Source: CAZXCK01 sp964639225
GTDB lineage: Bacteria > Chloroflexota > Anaerolineae > Aggregatilineales > Phototrophicaceae
NCBI GenBank assembly: GCA_964639225.1
Contig: CAZXCK010000003.1
Location: 24,916 to 88,915, forward strand
Direction of reading: 5' to 3'
DNA: 64,000 nucleotides
Shown here: piece after piece, positions 45,306-53,969 of the stretch
How positions within the stretch are numbered: the first letter of the stretch is position 1
Layout: each line of letters opens with the position of its first letter
Notes under the pieces: generated by a model
Database searches by the model: none
What the model was told of the DNA's origin: nothing
Seen by the model: the letters and a program-made list of their open reading frames with translations, nothing else
Program-made: the position numbers and the translations under genes

Positions 45306-46544
45306 ATGGCGACAATTGACGAACAGGTCGAGGTTCTGATGTCCGGCGCCGAATACGGCGATCCGGAAACCAGAGCCAACATGCGCAGAGAACTCCGCGA
45401 ACGTCTCGTCGAGGCTGAAAAAGCGGGCCGCCCGCTACGCGTCTACTGCGGTTACGATCCGCGCACATCCGACCTGCACCTGGGGCACACCATCACCATG
45501 CGTAAGCTGCGCCAGTTCCAGGAGTTCGGCCACGACGTGACCTTCCTCATTGGCACGTTCACCAGCCTCATCGGCGACCCGTCCGACAAGGACAAAGCCC
45601 GCGAGCAGCTCACGGCGGAACAGGTGGACGACAACGCCCGCACCTACGCCGAACAGGCCTTCAAAATCCTGGACCCGGCCCTGACCCGCGTCCGCCGCAA
45701 CGACGAATGGCTGTCCACGCTGGATTTCGCCGACATCATCCGGCTGGCCAGCAATTTCACCGTGCAGCAGTTCCTGGTGCGCGAGAACTTCGCCCGCCGC
45801 CTGGAAGATAACCAGCCCATTTACCTGCACGAGATGTTCTACGCGCTCATGCAGGCTTACGACGCCGTCGCCCAGGAAGCCGATGTGCAGGTAGGCGGCC
45901 AGGATCAGTTATTCAACATTCTGGTGGCCGGGCGCAAACTCCAGCAGGCGCTGGGCCAGAAGCCGCAGATCGCCATCATCATGGGCGAGAGCCTGCCCGG
46001 TACGGATGGCGACGTGAAGATGAGCAAAAGCCTGGGCAATCACATTCCACTGCTGGCTGAACCCTGGGATATGTTCGGCAAGGTGATGAGCATCCCGGAC
46101 AAGGCCATGCCGGTCTATCACCGGCTGATCCTGGGCTGGCAGCCGCACCAGGTCGATGAGATGGCTCAGGGTATCGACAGCGGCAGCCTGCACCCAAACG
46201 AGGTCAAGATGAACCTCGCCCGCGAGATTGTCGGCATCTTCCACAGCCCGGAAGACGCCGCAGCCGCCCAGGCACGCTGGGACGAAGTGTTCCGCAGTGA
46301 CAAAGGCGGCGTCCCCAGCGACATTCCCGAAGAGCCGCTGGCGACCGAAGAGCGCGTGCTGGACATTCTGCGGCGGCTGAACATGGTCAGCAGCGGCAAA
46401 GAGGCCAAACGCCTCATCGAGCAGAACGGCGTGCGCATCGACGGTGAGCCAGTCAGCGACGCAGTAGCCACTATCAGCCCGGATATGCTGCCGGTTGTTC
46501 TACAGGTCGGCAAGCGTAAGTTCGTTCGGCTGGTCGCCGAATAA
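45306..46544 (+). CDS. tyrS: Tyrosyl-tRNA synthetase
   Basis: 412 aa from the ATG at 45306 (AGGATAA upstream); longer frames add an Asn/Gln-rich leader unlike the family. Class I fold: YCGYDPRTSDLHLGH (HIGH motif) near residue 40, the Tyr-specific QVGGQDQLFNI, and KMSKS near residue 238. A C-terminal S4 RNA-binding domain (RLIEQNGVRIDGEPVSDA) is present, so it is full length. Monocistronic, flanked by a strong terminator. Confidence 0.96.
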   Translation: MATIDEQVEVLMSGAEYGDPETRANMRRELRERLVEAEKAGRPLRVYCGYDPRTSDLHLGHTITMRKLRQFQEFGHDVTFLIGTFTSLIGDPSDKDKAREQLTAEQVDDNARTYAEQAFKILDPALTRVRRNDEWLSTLDFADIIRLASNFTVQQFLVRENFARRLEDNQPIYLHEMFYALMQAYDAVAQEADVQVGGQDQLFNILVAGRKLQQALGQKPQIAIIMGESLPGTDGDVKMSKSLGNHIPLLAEPWDMFGKVMSIPDKAMPVYHRLILGWQPHQVDEMAQGIDSGSLHPNEVKMNLAREIVGIFHSPEDAAAAQARWDEVFRSDKGGVPSDIPEEPLATEERVLDILRRLNMVSSGKEAKRLIEQNGVRIDGEPVSDAVATISPDMLPVVLQVGKRKFVRLVAE

Positions 46545-46569
46545 TTCTCCTGACAACGGCATCACACAC

Positions 46570-46608
46570 AAAACGGGACACGCCGCGAAGTCCGACGTGT
46601 CCCGTTTT
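46570..46608. terminator. Bidirectional intrinsic terminator after tyrS
   Basis: 13-bp stem AAAACGGGACACG/CGTGTCCCGTTTT (46570-46582 with 46596-46608). It ends tyrS (+) and the convergent DUF4397 gene (-). Confidence 0.9.
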
Positions 46609-46627
46609 GCTTATCGACCAACCGCCC

Positions 46628-48184
46628 TCAACAGACATCGGACCTGATACGACCATAGGACATTACACATATACCAGACGGGTGAGTACGCGAGACAGTC
46701 GTAAGCAGCGAATTGGACTCAACTTCTTTTTCGGCGTCTTCGACGTTGGTTGCTTCGCCGCTGGTATCGGGCGCAATCGCGGTATCATCCGCCGCATCAT
46801 CCGCGCGCGGCGACGGAATCCCGGTGAACGTCGCCAGATAGGGCGGCGTCGCGTTGATGGCGGCAACCAGCGTGTTACGGCCTTCCAGCAGCCGCAAACC
46901 GGGAACACTGACGACGACGTTAGACGGGCTGACAGACTGGGCAAATTCAATCGTATACGTCCCGGCAATCAGGTCGATGACCTCATAGCCCACATTGCTG
47001 CCCAGCGTGTTGGGATAAGCCAGTAACCCCACCAGTGGCGTATTGTCGGCGAGACGCACGACTGTGGGGCCGACGTTGGGATTGGCATGGAACAGCGTGA
47101 CGCGCGTCTCGCCGGGCGGCAGCGGACTGAAATCCTCGGCCAGCATATGCACTTTCAGCGTATCATTAACCAGCGTGCCGATAAACGCCGCCGTTGACCA
47201 CGAATCGCGCTCGACAATCACCTCGATAGGCGCGGCGAAGGCGTCTTCCGGGTCCAGCCCGGTTGGGGTAACCACCAGGGTGTACGTCCCGGCAGGCAGC
47301 TCGATAAACGGGCTGGCCTCAGCGAAGCTCAGGTTACGAATGGCGCTCAGTTCACCTTCAATATAGACATCAATCGACGGTGTGCCTGACGACAGGTGCG
47401 CCACACGCACACGCCCGGTGCCTTCGTCGATGCGCGCCGGCTGCAATTGATTTTCGGCGAGGCGGTCCAGGTCGGTCAGGTTGGTGAGCACAATTGTGTA
47501 ATTCGGCCTGGAAATGGTGCCGATGCTGGCGATAAAGTGGCTGTAATTGGGGATCAGCGTCACCCCACCGATGTCCAGCAGCGGCGCACCATCCACATGC
47601 GACACAAAGCTCATCTCATAGGGGTTGCCAATAACATCCAGGCTCACAAACCCGTTGTTAGCGCCGCCATATTCGGCCTCGAACGTGCCGGGGTAGTTGA
47701 GAAATTGCAGCAAAGCGCTGCCATTGGCGATGAGGTCTACCGGTGGCCAGTCTTCGACGGCCTGGAACACCGCCAATCGAGCCTCGCCGCGCGGTAATTC
47801 GCTGAAGTCCTCGCGGATCACCTGCGTGTCCAGCGTATCGCGCTGGTCCGTGCCGATGAAGGTCAGTGTTACCCATTCCACCGCATCCAGCGCCAGCGTC
47901 ACCGGTTCAACCAACGCACTTTCCATCGGTTCACCAGATAGCACAAACACGAATTCATAAACATCTGGCGGCAGGCTGTACCATGTGGTCAGCTCACTCC
48001 AGCCCAGTTGGCGGATGGTGCTCAATTCGCCGTTGACGTAAACATCAACCGGCCCCACATCCACAGCGAAATGAGCAAAACGGACCATGCTCAGCGTCTC
48101 GCTGGCAGCCGAACGAGCAACCGCGCCCTGCCCCAGCGCCAGCAGTAAAACCAGAACAAATAACGGTGTGCAGGCACAACGCAT
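46628..48184 (-). CDS. Secreted DUF4397 protein
   Basis: 518 aa from the ATG at 48184 (GAGAGGG upstream; a GTG 15 bp earlier is possible). A Sec signal peptide (residues 1-24) precedes two related DUF4397 units. Each has a VRFAHFAVDVGPVDVYVNGE-like entry, the second reading RVAHLSSGTPSIDVYIEGE, each followed by shorter beta-rich repeats with TRVTLFHANPNVGP-type motifs. DUF4397 is a beta-sandwich found in extracellular proteins; its function is not established. The C-terminal tail is Asp/Ala-rich. A cell-surface or secreted adhesive role is only a guess. Confidence 0.85.
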   Translation of the reverse strand: MRCACTPLFVLVLLLALGQGAVARSAASETLSMVRFAHFAVDVGPVDVYVNGELSTIRQLGWSELTTWYSLPPDVYEFVFVLSGEPMESALVEPVTLALDAVEWVTLTFIGTDQRDTLDTQVIREDFSELPRGEARLAVFQAVEDWPPVDLIANGSALLQFLNYPGTFEAEYGGANNGFVSLDVIGNPYEMSFVSHVDGAPLLDIGGVTLIPNYSHFIASIGTISRPNYTIVLTNLTDLDRLAENQLQPARIDEGTGRVRVAHLSSGTPSIDVYIEGELSAIRNLSFAEASPFIELPAGTYTLVVTPTGLDPEDAFAAPIEVIVERDSWSTAAFIGTLVNDTLKVHMLAEDFSPLPPGETRVTLFHANPNVGPTVVRLADNTPLVGLLAYPNTLGSNVGYEVIDLIAGTYTIEFAQSVSPSNVVVSVPGLRLLEGRNTLVAAINATPPYLATFTGIPSPRADDAADDTAIAPDTSGEATNVEDAEKEVESNSLLTTVSRTHPSGICVMSYGRIRSDVC

Positions 48185-48385
48185 GCAAACCCTCTCCACA
48201 CGGACATCACAATGAATGGGCTGATCAACACATCAATATGGTTACGCTCACTTAGCATTCTAACACAGGCAGCCGACGCCACGCATGTTTTGCCTCACAA
48301 AGCCGCTGCCATCTCCGCCGGGATTTTGCAAAGCCGGTAAGCTCTATTGTGGTCGAGAGGAGTCGAATGGCAACCCGGACACAAT

Positions 48386-48418
48386 AAAAAGGCGCCGACT
48401 GCTGGTCGGCGCCTTTTT
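48386..48418. terminator. Strong terminator after the SH3/Thr-Pro protein gene
   Basis: 14-bp stem AAAAAGGCGCCGAC/GTCGGCGCCTTTTT (48386-48399 with 48405-48418) with a 5-nt loop. It serves the minus-strand gene ending at 48441; it is symmetrical but no plus-strand gene precedes it. Confidence 0.88.
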
Positions 48419-48440
48419 GTCTCACAAAATCAACCTGTGG

Positions 48441-50099
48441 TTAGTCAATCCGTGTGGCGATGATTGTGTACGTCACACCTGGACCGCCTTCGAGCTTGAT
48501 GCTCAGATACAGTTGATTGCTATCGAAGCGGAAGGTATGGGCGACTGCCTGATTACAGGTATTCAGCGTTGGGCCAAGCTGACCGCCAGACCCCCAGCGC
48601 AGGTCGGGGCTGGCGCAGCTCACAACGAAGGTGAACTGGCGCTGAGAATTAGGACCAGCCTGATTGCTGAGTCCATTCACGCGGAAGCCCACCAGATGCC
48701 ATCCCGGTGACGGCAGATTGAACGAGTAACTCACGGTGCCATTGGACGGGATGCTGGTATCCAGAGGCTGCTGGTTGAACCCAAACTGTGTCGGCGAGCT
48801 GGGGAACTCGACAACCTCAGTGGCGGTGGGCGGCGGTGGTGTGTAGGTGTAGGTTGGGGTTGGCTCCGCCGGCGGTGTGTAAGTGTAAGTCGGTGTCATT
48901 CCCATCGGTGGTGTGTTGGTCGCCATCATGGGTGGTGGCGTATTGGTCGGCATGCCTGGTGCGGTGGTGGGCATCGACGTGCTGGTTGGCATACCGGGCG
49001 CGGTGGTCGGCGTCATTGTCGATGTCATCGCCGGCGTGCCGGTCGAAGACGAACTGGACGACGAATCCGATGTACTGGGAGCCGGGATAACCGGCAGGCT
49101 GGCGCACGGACCCGTTACAGTCGTCACGCTGCCCGCGATCCAACCGGTGATGCCCTGGTAGTTGATCACGTACCAGCCGCTGTTCTGACCGGTGGCCGGA
49201 TAGCTCGACCCACCGGGCACAGACGCCAGAATCGTGTAATTAGTACCGGGGCCGCTGCGCAGGTTAACCGGTCCCCCGGTCGAGACCTGGCAGACGTTAG
49301 GATCGGAGGGGGGCGGCGGCGCGCTCGAACTGTCACTCGACGATGAGCTGGAGCTGCTGCTCGACGACGTGCTGGGGCCACTGGGTGCGCTGGAGCCGGT
49401 GCCCAGAGTCACGAAGACAGGGTCGGGGCTGGCATCCAGATTGTAGACAACGACGGTGTAATTGCCATCACCGGCTGGAATAACAGCATCACCGGCACCC
49501 ATCATGTTCGAGTTAAAAGTACTCAGCAGCGTACCATCGGGACCATGTACCGATGCCGAGAACCGTACTTCTCCGCCCTCAATCCGAATCATCTGCGATG
49601 CGGACGGCGTGCCAGCCACACGCAGCACCTGAACCGGCCCAGAACTGAAATCAACGGGCACCGCTGTCGGATTGGGGACAATCGGTTGGGCATTGACTGT
49701 GTTGACGCCGTTCAGAACCAGAGCGAACTGTCCACCGCCGCCACCCAAGGCACTCACCTGTAGGCTGTAAGTGCCGGTCTGCGGCAGGATCAGGTCCAGG
49801 CGAGCATTATTGCCCGGATTGGTGACGTCGAAGTTGCTGAAAGCCAACTGCTGGCCAGTGGTACCAACCACACTCAATGCGGGCTGATAGTCACCGGAGA
49901 GGTTCACGAGCCGAACCGATACCAGATCACTCTCATTACCAGCAAAACTATAAAACACAAAAGGTGAACTGGGATCGACATTGCCAACGACACCCATGCC
50001 ATAGTTCAGGACGGTCTGTGCCGATGCCGATGACAATGTCAAAAGACTAAGGAGTGAAACAAACAAAGTAAACAATACCGATTGCTTCCGGACTTTCAC
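48441..50099 (-). CDS. Secreted SH3b protein with Ser-rich and Thr/Pro linkers
   Basis: 552 aa from a GTG start at 50099, preceded by AAGGAG seven bases upstream; a TTG further up overlaps that ribosome site. Signal peptide ~1-28 (TLSSASAQ). Two beta-sandwich domains of pre-peptidase C type (~35-130, ~135-220) are followed by a Ser tract, an SH3b domain (~260-325, GPVNLRSGPGTNYTILASVPGG) and a long Thr/Pro/Met linker with tandem repeats. A final beta-sandwich (~440-552) completes it. Likely a cell-wall or surface protein that binds glycan; no catalytic motif is visible. Confidence 0.85.
   Translation of the reverse strand: MKVRKQSVLFTLFVSLLSLLTLSSASAQTVLNYGMGVVGNVDPSSPFVFYSFAGNESDLVSVRLVNLSGDYQPALSVVGTTGQQLAFSNFDVTNPGNNARLDLILPQTGTYSLQVSALGGGGGQFALVLNGVNTVNAQPIVPNPTAVPVDFSSGPVQVLRVAGTPSASQMIRIEGGEVRFSASVHGPDGTLLSTFNSNMMGAGDAVIPAGDGNYTVVVYNLDASPDPVFVTLGTGSSAPSGPSTSSSSSSSSSSSDSSSAPPPPSDPNVCQVSTGGPVNLRSGPGTNYTILASVPGGSSYPATGQNSGWYVINYQGITGWIAGSVTTVTGPCASLPVIPAPSTSDSSSSSSSTGTPAMTSTMTPTTAPGMPTSTSMPTTAPGMPTNTPPPMMATNTPPMGMTPTYTYTPPAEPTPTYTYTPPPPTATEVVEFPSSPTQFGFNQQPLDTSIPSNGTVSYSFNLPSPGWHLVGFRVNGLSNQAGPNSQRQFTFVVSCASPDLRWGSGGQLGPTLNTCNQAVAHTFRFDSNQLYLSIKLEGGPGVTYTIIATRID
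48838..49060 (-). repeat. Tandem repeats coding a Thr/Pro linker
   Basis: Imperfect tandem units inside the secreted protein gene: two copies of PTYTYTPP and two of TAPGMPT in translation, mirrored by near-identical DNA units. They encode a flexible, probably O-glycosylated spacer. Confidence 0.75.
49324..49380 (-). repeat. Ser-rich low-complexity tract
   Basis: About 19 codons of mostly serine with mixed TCG/AGC usage inside the same gene. The codon mix suggests protein-level selection, not slippage. Confidence 0.7.
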
Positions 50100-50245
50100 G
50101 TAGTATCTCCTTGAGTACAATAAAGGCGCTCGAATTATTCTACAACAGTTATTGTTATATGCGAAAATATCTTTGCGCGATAATCGTATAAACGTGTATT
50201 TATTCTTAATACAACAATGAGGCTGATCTGGATCAAAAAAGAGTC
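50100..50245 (-). promoter_or_regulatory. AT-rich spacer with candidate promoter for the SH3b protein gene
   Basis: Noticeably more A/T than the genes around it. On the minus strand a TAGAAT (50142-50137) with an upstream TTTCGC-like hexamer at 18 bp is the best promoter candidate. No gene or repeat is seen. Confidence 0.4.
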
Positions 50246-50333
50246 AGGCAGTCGATGAGACGGGTTCGGCCAACAGTTGCGCGGAGTTCTCAGGCATCAG
50301 CAGGGCGATATAGGGCGCGATCTGTTTTGTGCT

Positions 50334-51173
50334 CTAGCGCTGGGGTGACCCATCCAGCCCGGTCAGTAACTGAGCCAAGTAGGCATCAAAACCACCGGCG
50401 CTGCATGCCTCGATGTAACGCAACAGCTCGCCACCGGCTACGGGATAATCCGGGTAGCAGCTCGTTGGCCAGGCACCATTTGGCGTGTGCACAATAACAT
50501 CGACACCGGGCGCGGGAACCAGCACACCATCCAGCGAACGCCGTATCTCATCGACCAGACGCTCTACGGTGACGATCACCAGGTCCGCCGCATAGACCAG
50601 TTCCAGGTCGATGCCCAGGTTGTTGCTCAGTTTGACGGTGCCGTAAGGGTCGGCTTCCAGACCATGCAGCACGGTGACATCCAGCGGAATAGCGGGGAAG
50701 GCCATCAGCGGTTCGCCAGTGTAGGGGTCGGTAATGGTTTTGACATCCGGGCGCAGACGCGGCAGATCGGTACCGATCCAGGCATGTGACGGCATGAAGC
50801 CCACGCCTGCTGTCCGGGCGCGCAGGCCCATAACGATACTGGCCTCGGTCTCTTCGACGATGCGCAGCGCGCCGCTGGTGGCCATCTCGGTGAACATGGG
50901 CGCCAGCCCGAACGACTCCAGGCCAAAATAGACACTGCGCACCGTTGAGACACAGCCACCACCAACCAGCAGATCGGACTCGTAGCCGGCGGTGAAGTTG
51001 ACCAGCGTCAGGCCCTGCGGGCGTGGCTGACGGCGCAGCAGTTCCAGAGCGAAGGCGACCGGGCGGCGGTAGATCGTCATGCCACCCAGTGCCAGCTGCG
51101 CCCCATCCGGGACGAGCGCCGCCGCCCCGGCCAGTGTCATAAAGCGCGGGATGCGCGCCTGTGTATCAGTCAC
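50334..51173 (-). CDS. Family I CoA-transferase, subunit A
   Basis: 279 aa, alpha-subunit type of glutaconate/acetate/3-oxoacid CoA-transferases (GAQLALGGMTIYRRPVAFALELLR, GADPYGTVKLSN). The GTG start at 51173 follows the stop of the ADP-ribosylglycohydrolase gene by two bases, so translation is coupled. It ends at a TAG, after which the same frame stays open for 29 more codons to a TGA at 50244; see findings. The beta subunit is encoded about 4.7 kb away at 55912-56730 on the same strand, an unusual split. The acyl-CoA substrate is unknown. Confidence 0.88.
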   Translation of the reverse strand: MTDTQARIPRFMTLAGAAALVPDGAQLALGGMTIYRRPVAFALELLRRQPRPQGLTLVNFTAGYESDLLVGGGCVSTVRSVYFGLESFGLAPMFTEMATSGALRIVEETEASIVMGLRARTAGVGFMPSHAWIGTDLPRLRPDVKTITDPYTGEPLMAFPAIPLDVTVLHGLEADPYGTVKLSNNLGIDLELVYAADLVIVTVERLVDEIRRSLDGVLVPAPGVDVIVHTPNGAWPTSCYPDYPVAGGELLRYIEACSAGGFDAYLAQLLTGLDGSPQR

Positions 51174-51175
51174 GG

Positions 51176-52099
51176 TCAGCCTCGCGCATAAGCAAGCCGC
51201 ATACCCAGGTCCATAAGCGTGGCCCGGTTCTCGGCGCTGCGGATCCAGGGGGCGGGCAGCGCGTCCAGCACGCCAGCACGGGCCGCCGCGATGCCCCCAG
51301 CGATGCAGGCTACCGAGTCGCTGTCGCCGTCACTGTTGGCGGCGCGGCGCACGCAGGCGGCGTAATCGTCCGGATAGCGCAGCACACAGTAGAGCGCCAG
51401 CGCGACGGCCTCTTCGGCGATCCAGCCCTCGCCGATGTGGCGCATGGCCGATTCCTCGCTGCCCCAGCCGAGCACATGCCCCACCCGCAGAATAGCGGCG
51501 TCCAGTTCGTCACTCAGCCCGTCACACACGGCCATAATGCGCTGCATATATTCCGCCGGCGCGACGCCATCCAGCGCCAGCCTGACCAGGTAGGCCGCCG
51601 CCAGCGCCGAAGCGACCGCCGTCGGATGGCCGTGCGTAAGCAGTGAGCTGGCCTGAGCGACTTCACGCAGGCGCTCTGGTTGGTGTTGATACAGGTAGCC
51701 CAGTGGCGCTACACGCATAGCCGCGCCACAGCCCTTCGACTGGGCGACACCGGACTCGCGCCAGTGAACGCCGCGCGCCAGATTGTGCGCTCCGGTGAGG
51801 CAGGTTTTACCCGGAGCGCGGTCGGGCGCGGTATGCGCCCAGTCGGCAAAACGACGGCCTATCGCTGTCATCAGTTCGTCCAGCGGCGCGTTGATGCCAG
51901 CATCCAGAACACCTTCGGCCAGCGCAATCGTCATCTGGGTATCGTCGGAGTACAGGGCGGGGTCGGGTGGATGCAGTATGCCCTGCGGGCCGTAAATAGC
52001 TTTAATCTCCGGCAGGGATTTGAACTCGGTCACGTAGCCCAGCGCATCTCCCAACGCTAAACCCAACATCATTGACTGCGCCTGCGCGGTGCTCATCAT
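51176..52099 (-). CDS. ADP-ribosylglycohydrolase family protein
   Basis: 307 aa; DraG/ARH3-like fold. Metal-binding motifs are YSDDTQM near residues 50-56 and GDSDSVACIAGG near residue 265. It removes ADP-ribose from a target, or acts on a related nucleoside. CGGAGA precedes the ATG pair (an ATG three bases later is equally possible). It is the first gene of an apparent operon with CoA-transferase subunit A; no ADP-ribosyltransferase is seen in the window. Confidence 0.9.
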   Translation of the reverse strand: MMSTAQAQSMMLGLALGDALGYVTEFKSLPEIKAIYGPQGILHPPDPALYSDDTQMTIALAEGVLDAGINAPLDELMTAIGRRFADWAHTAPDRAPGKTCLTGAHNLARGVHWRESGVAQSKGCGAAMRVAPLGYLYQHQPERLREVAQASSLLTHGHPTAVASALAAAYLVRLALDGVAPAEYMQRIMAVCDGLSDELDAAILRVGHVLGWGSEESAMRHIGEGWIAEEAVALALYCVLRYPDDYAACVRRAANSDGDSDSVACIAGGIAAARAGVLDALPAPWIRSAENRATLMDLGMRLAYARG

Positions 52100-52161
52100 C
52101 GTCTCCGTTTCTGTTGCACTTTGTTTGGCTTTTTTATCATGGTGTACTCACGACACCTCCG

Positions 52162-52167
52162 TATAAT
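52162..52167 (+). promoter_or_regulatory. Candidate -10 element for the S41 protease gene
   Basis: A perfect TATAAT at 52162-52167, about 59 bp before the ATG, without a convincing -35. Confidence 0.4.
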
Positions 52168-52225
52168 AGCTTAAGGATCGGCGTTTGTCGTTATCCGACG
52201 TGAGAGACTATACGGAGCAGAAGTG

Positions 52226-53542
52226 ATGGAGAAGAAGCGCAGCTTCTGGGAGCGTACGCGCCAGGTTCAGATTGCGCTGCTGCTGGCGAGCGTTTTTCTG
52301 TTCGGGTTTTTGTTGGGCAATCAGTACAGTATCAGCAGCGCGCAGGGTGGCAATCTGACTCTACCGGACGAAGCGCGCGCCGCCTTCGAGCCGTTGTACG
52401 AAGCCTATAACCTTATCCAGCAGCAGTTCATCGACGTGCCAGAGACCGACGAACTGGTCGATGGTGCGATTCGTGGCATGGTTGACGCCCTGGATGACCA
52501 GCACAGTGGTTATGTGTCGCCAGAGTTTTACGCCTTTGTCGATGGTGATTTATCCGGCGCGATTGATGGGATTGGCGTCGTCATCGAAGCCATAGAAGAC
52601 ACAGGCGAGATCGAAGTCAGCAACGTGCTGCAAAACACCCCGGCGGAACAGGCCGGTATTCGTGTGGGCGATATTTTCCTGACGGTCAACGACGAGGACG
52701 TCGTCGGCCTCAACTTCCTGGAACTGGCTTCGCGTGTGCGCGGGCCGGTGGGCACGACAGTCAATATCACCATGCGGCGCGGCGAGGAAATCCTCGAATT
52801 TGATGTGGAGCGCGCTCGCATCGAGATTCCCAATGTCGAGTATGAAGTGCTGGACGGGGATATCGCCTACATTCAGATGCAGCAGTTCAGCGCGCCGGCT
52901 CACCAGCAGGTGCTCGAAGCCATCAGTGAGCTGGATGTCAACTCGCGCAGCGGCCTGATTCTGGACCTGCGCAACAACTCCGGCGGGCTGTTAAGTTCGG
53001 CGGTAAACGTGGGCGCGCTTTTCGTGGAAGAAGGCGTCCTGCTGCGCGAGGAATTCGGCACGGGCGAGACACGGGTCTTTGAAGTGCGCGATAATACAGC
53101 CTACGAGGTGCTTGACTCTGGTGACGAGCGTGTATATTCGTCTGACGCGATTTATGCTGGCGTTGAGGTGCCCGTGGTTGTGTTGGTAAACGGGCGCAGC
53201 GCCAGCGCCACCGAACTGGTGGCCGGTGCCTGGCAGGATGTCGGTGCAGCGATCATCGTCGGCGAGACAACGTTTGGTAAAGGCACAGTTCAGCTACAGA
53301 ACCAACTGGTCAACGGCGGTGGTCTGCGTTTGACGATCGCCCGCTGGCTGACACCCAACGGTAACTGGATCAACCAGCAGGGCATCGTGCCGGATGTAGT
53401 CGTCGAAATCGACGAGGCCGCCCCACCCGAAAACGGCGACGACCCACAGCTTGACGCCGCTATCGAAGCACTGATGGGTGAAATTACGCCACAGATCGAG
53501 ATCGAGCGCGTGGAACAGAACGAACCGGAGCCGGTTGAATAA
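52226..53542 (+). CDS. S41 family C-terminal processing peptidase
   Basis: 438 aa from the ATG at 52226 (GGAG 8 nt upstream; an in-frame GTG three bases earlier is less likely). An N-terminal signal anchor (~15-40) is followed by a PDZ domain (~110-195, VLQNTPAEQAGIRVGD) and a tail-specific protease domain with VNGRSASATELVAGAW (catalytic Ser region) and GKGTVQ (catalytic Lys). It degrades or matures exported proteins on the outer face of the membrane. secG follows 81 bp later in the same direction, so an export-linked unit is likely. Confidence 0.93.
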   Translation: MEKKRSFWERTRQVQIALLLASVFLFGFLLGNQYSISSAQGGNLTLPDEARAAFEPLYEAYNLIQQQFIDVPETDELVDGAIRGMVDALDDQHSGYVSPEFYAFVDGDLSGAIDGIGVVIEAIEDTGEIEVSNVLQNTPAEQAGIRVGDIFLTVNDEDVVGLNFLELASRVRGPVGTTVNITMRRGEEILEFDVERARIEIPNVEYEVLDGDIAYIQMQQFSAPAHQQVLEAISELDVNSRSGLILDLRNNSGGLLSSAVNVGALFVEEGVLLREEFGTGETRVFEVRDNTAYEVLDSGDERVYSSDAIYAGVEVPVVVLVNGRSASATELVAGAWQDVGAAIIVGETTFGKGTVQLQNQLVNGGGLRLTIARWLTPNGNWINQQGIVPDVVVEIDEAAPPENGDDPQLDAAIEALMGEITPQIEIERVEQNEPEPVE

Positions 53543-53623
53543 TGGCGGAAAAACGGCTTTGCAAGCCGCTGCTGCCATGCTATACTGCTGGACATTCTAG
53601 CCGAAACTGAGGAGTCGCCGGTT

Positions 53624-53851
53624 ATGCAGATTGCATTTCAAATCGCCTCGATCATCATGTCGATCGTGCTGATCGTTCTCATTATGCTTCAGGTCAAGGG
53701 TGGTGGACTGGGTGCGCTGATGGGCGGCGACGCCGGTGGCGGTATCGCTCGCACCCGTCGCGGTCTGGAAAAGACGCTGTTCCGGATCACGGTTGGTCTG
53801 GCGACGTCGTTCCTGGTGATCTGCATTCTGGCCGTTATCACCTACGATTAG
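53624..53851 (+). CDS. secG: Preprotein translocase subunit SecG
   Basis: 75 aa. Two transmembrane helices (~3-23 and ~52-72) with the conserved linker GGGLGALMGGDAGGG between. It is a small accessory subunit of the SecYEG channel that assists protein export. GAGGAG lies upstream of the ATG. A terminator follows, so it closes the S41-secG unit. Confidence 0.92.
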   Translation: MQIAFQIASIIMSIVLIVLIMLQVKGGGLGALMGGDAGGGIARTRRGLEKTLFRITVGLATSFLVICILAVITYD

Positions 53852-53917
53852 CACGCGCCCGGCCCTGTGTGTAGGGCGTCTGCTGGGCGTCCAGTGATCG
53901 ATGCAACGAATTTTCAG

Positions 53918-53948
53918 GGTGTTTTGCCTACCAGCAAAGCACCTTTTT
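53918..53948 (+). terminator. Intrinsic terminator after secG
   Basis: 10-bp stem GGTGTTTTGC/GCAAAGCACC with one G-U pair (53918-53927 with 53934-53943) followed by TTTTT. It lies just upstream of the next ribosome site. Confidence 0.85.
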
Positions 53949-53969
53949 GTTCTTTAATGAGGTGATGCT

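Noticed and set aside
45142..45339. 65-codon frame in the tyrS leader starting with a hydrophobic stretch
   Set aside because: Overlaps the tyrS start in another frame and lacks a ribosome site; kept as leader sequence only.
48838..49060. CRISPR-like repeat array
   Set aside because: Repeats are short, imperfect, in-frame and coding, without unique spacers.
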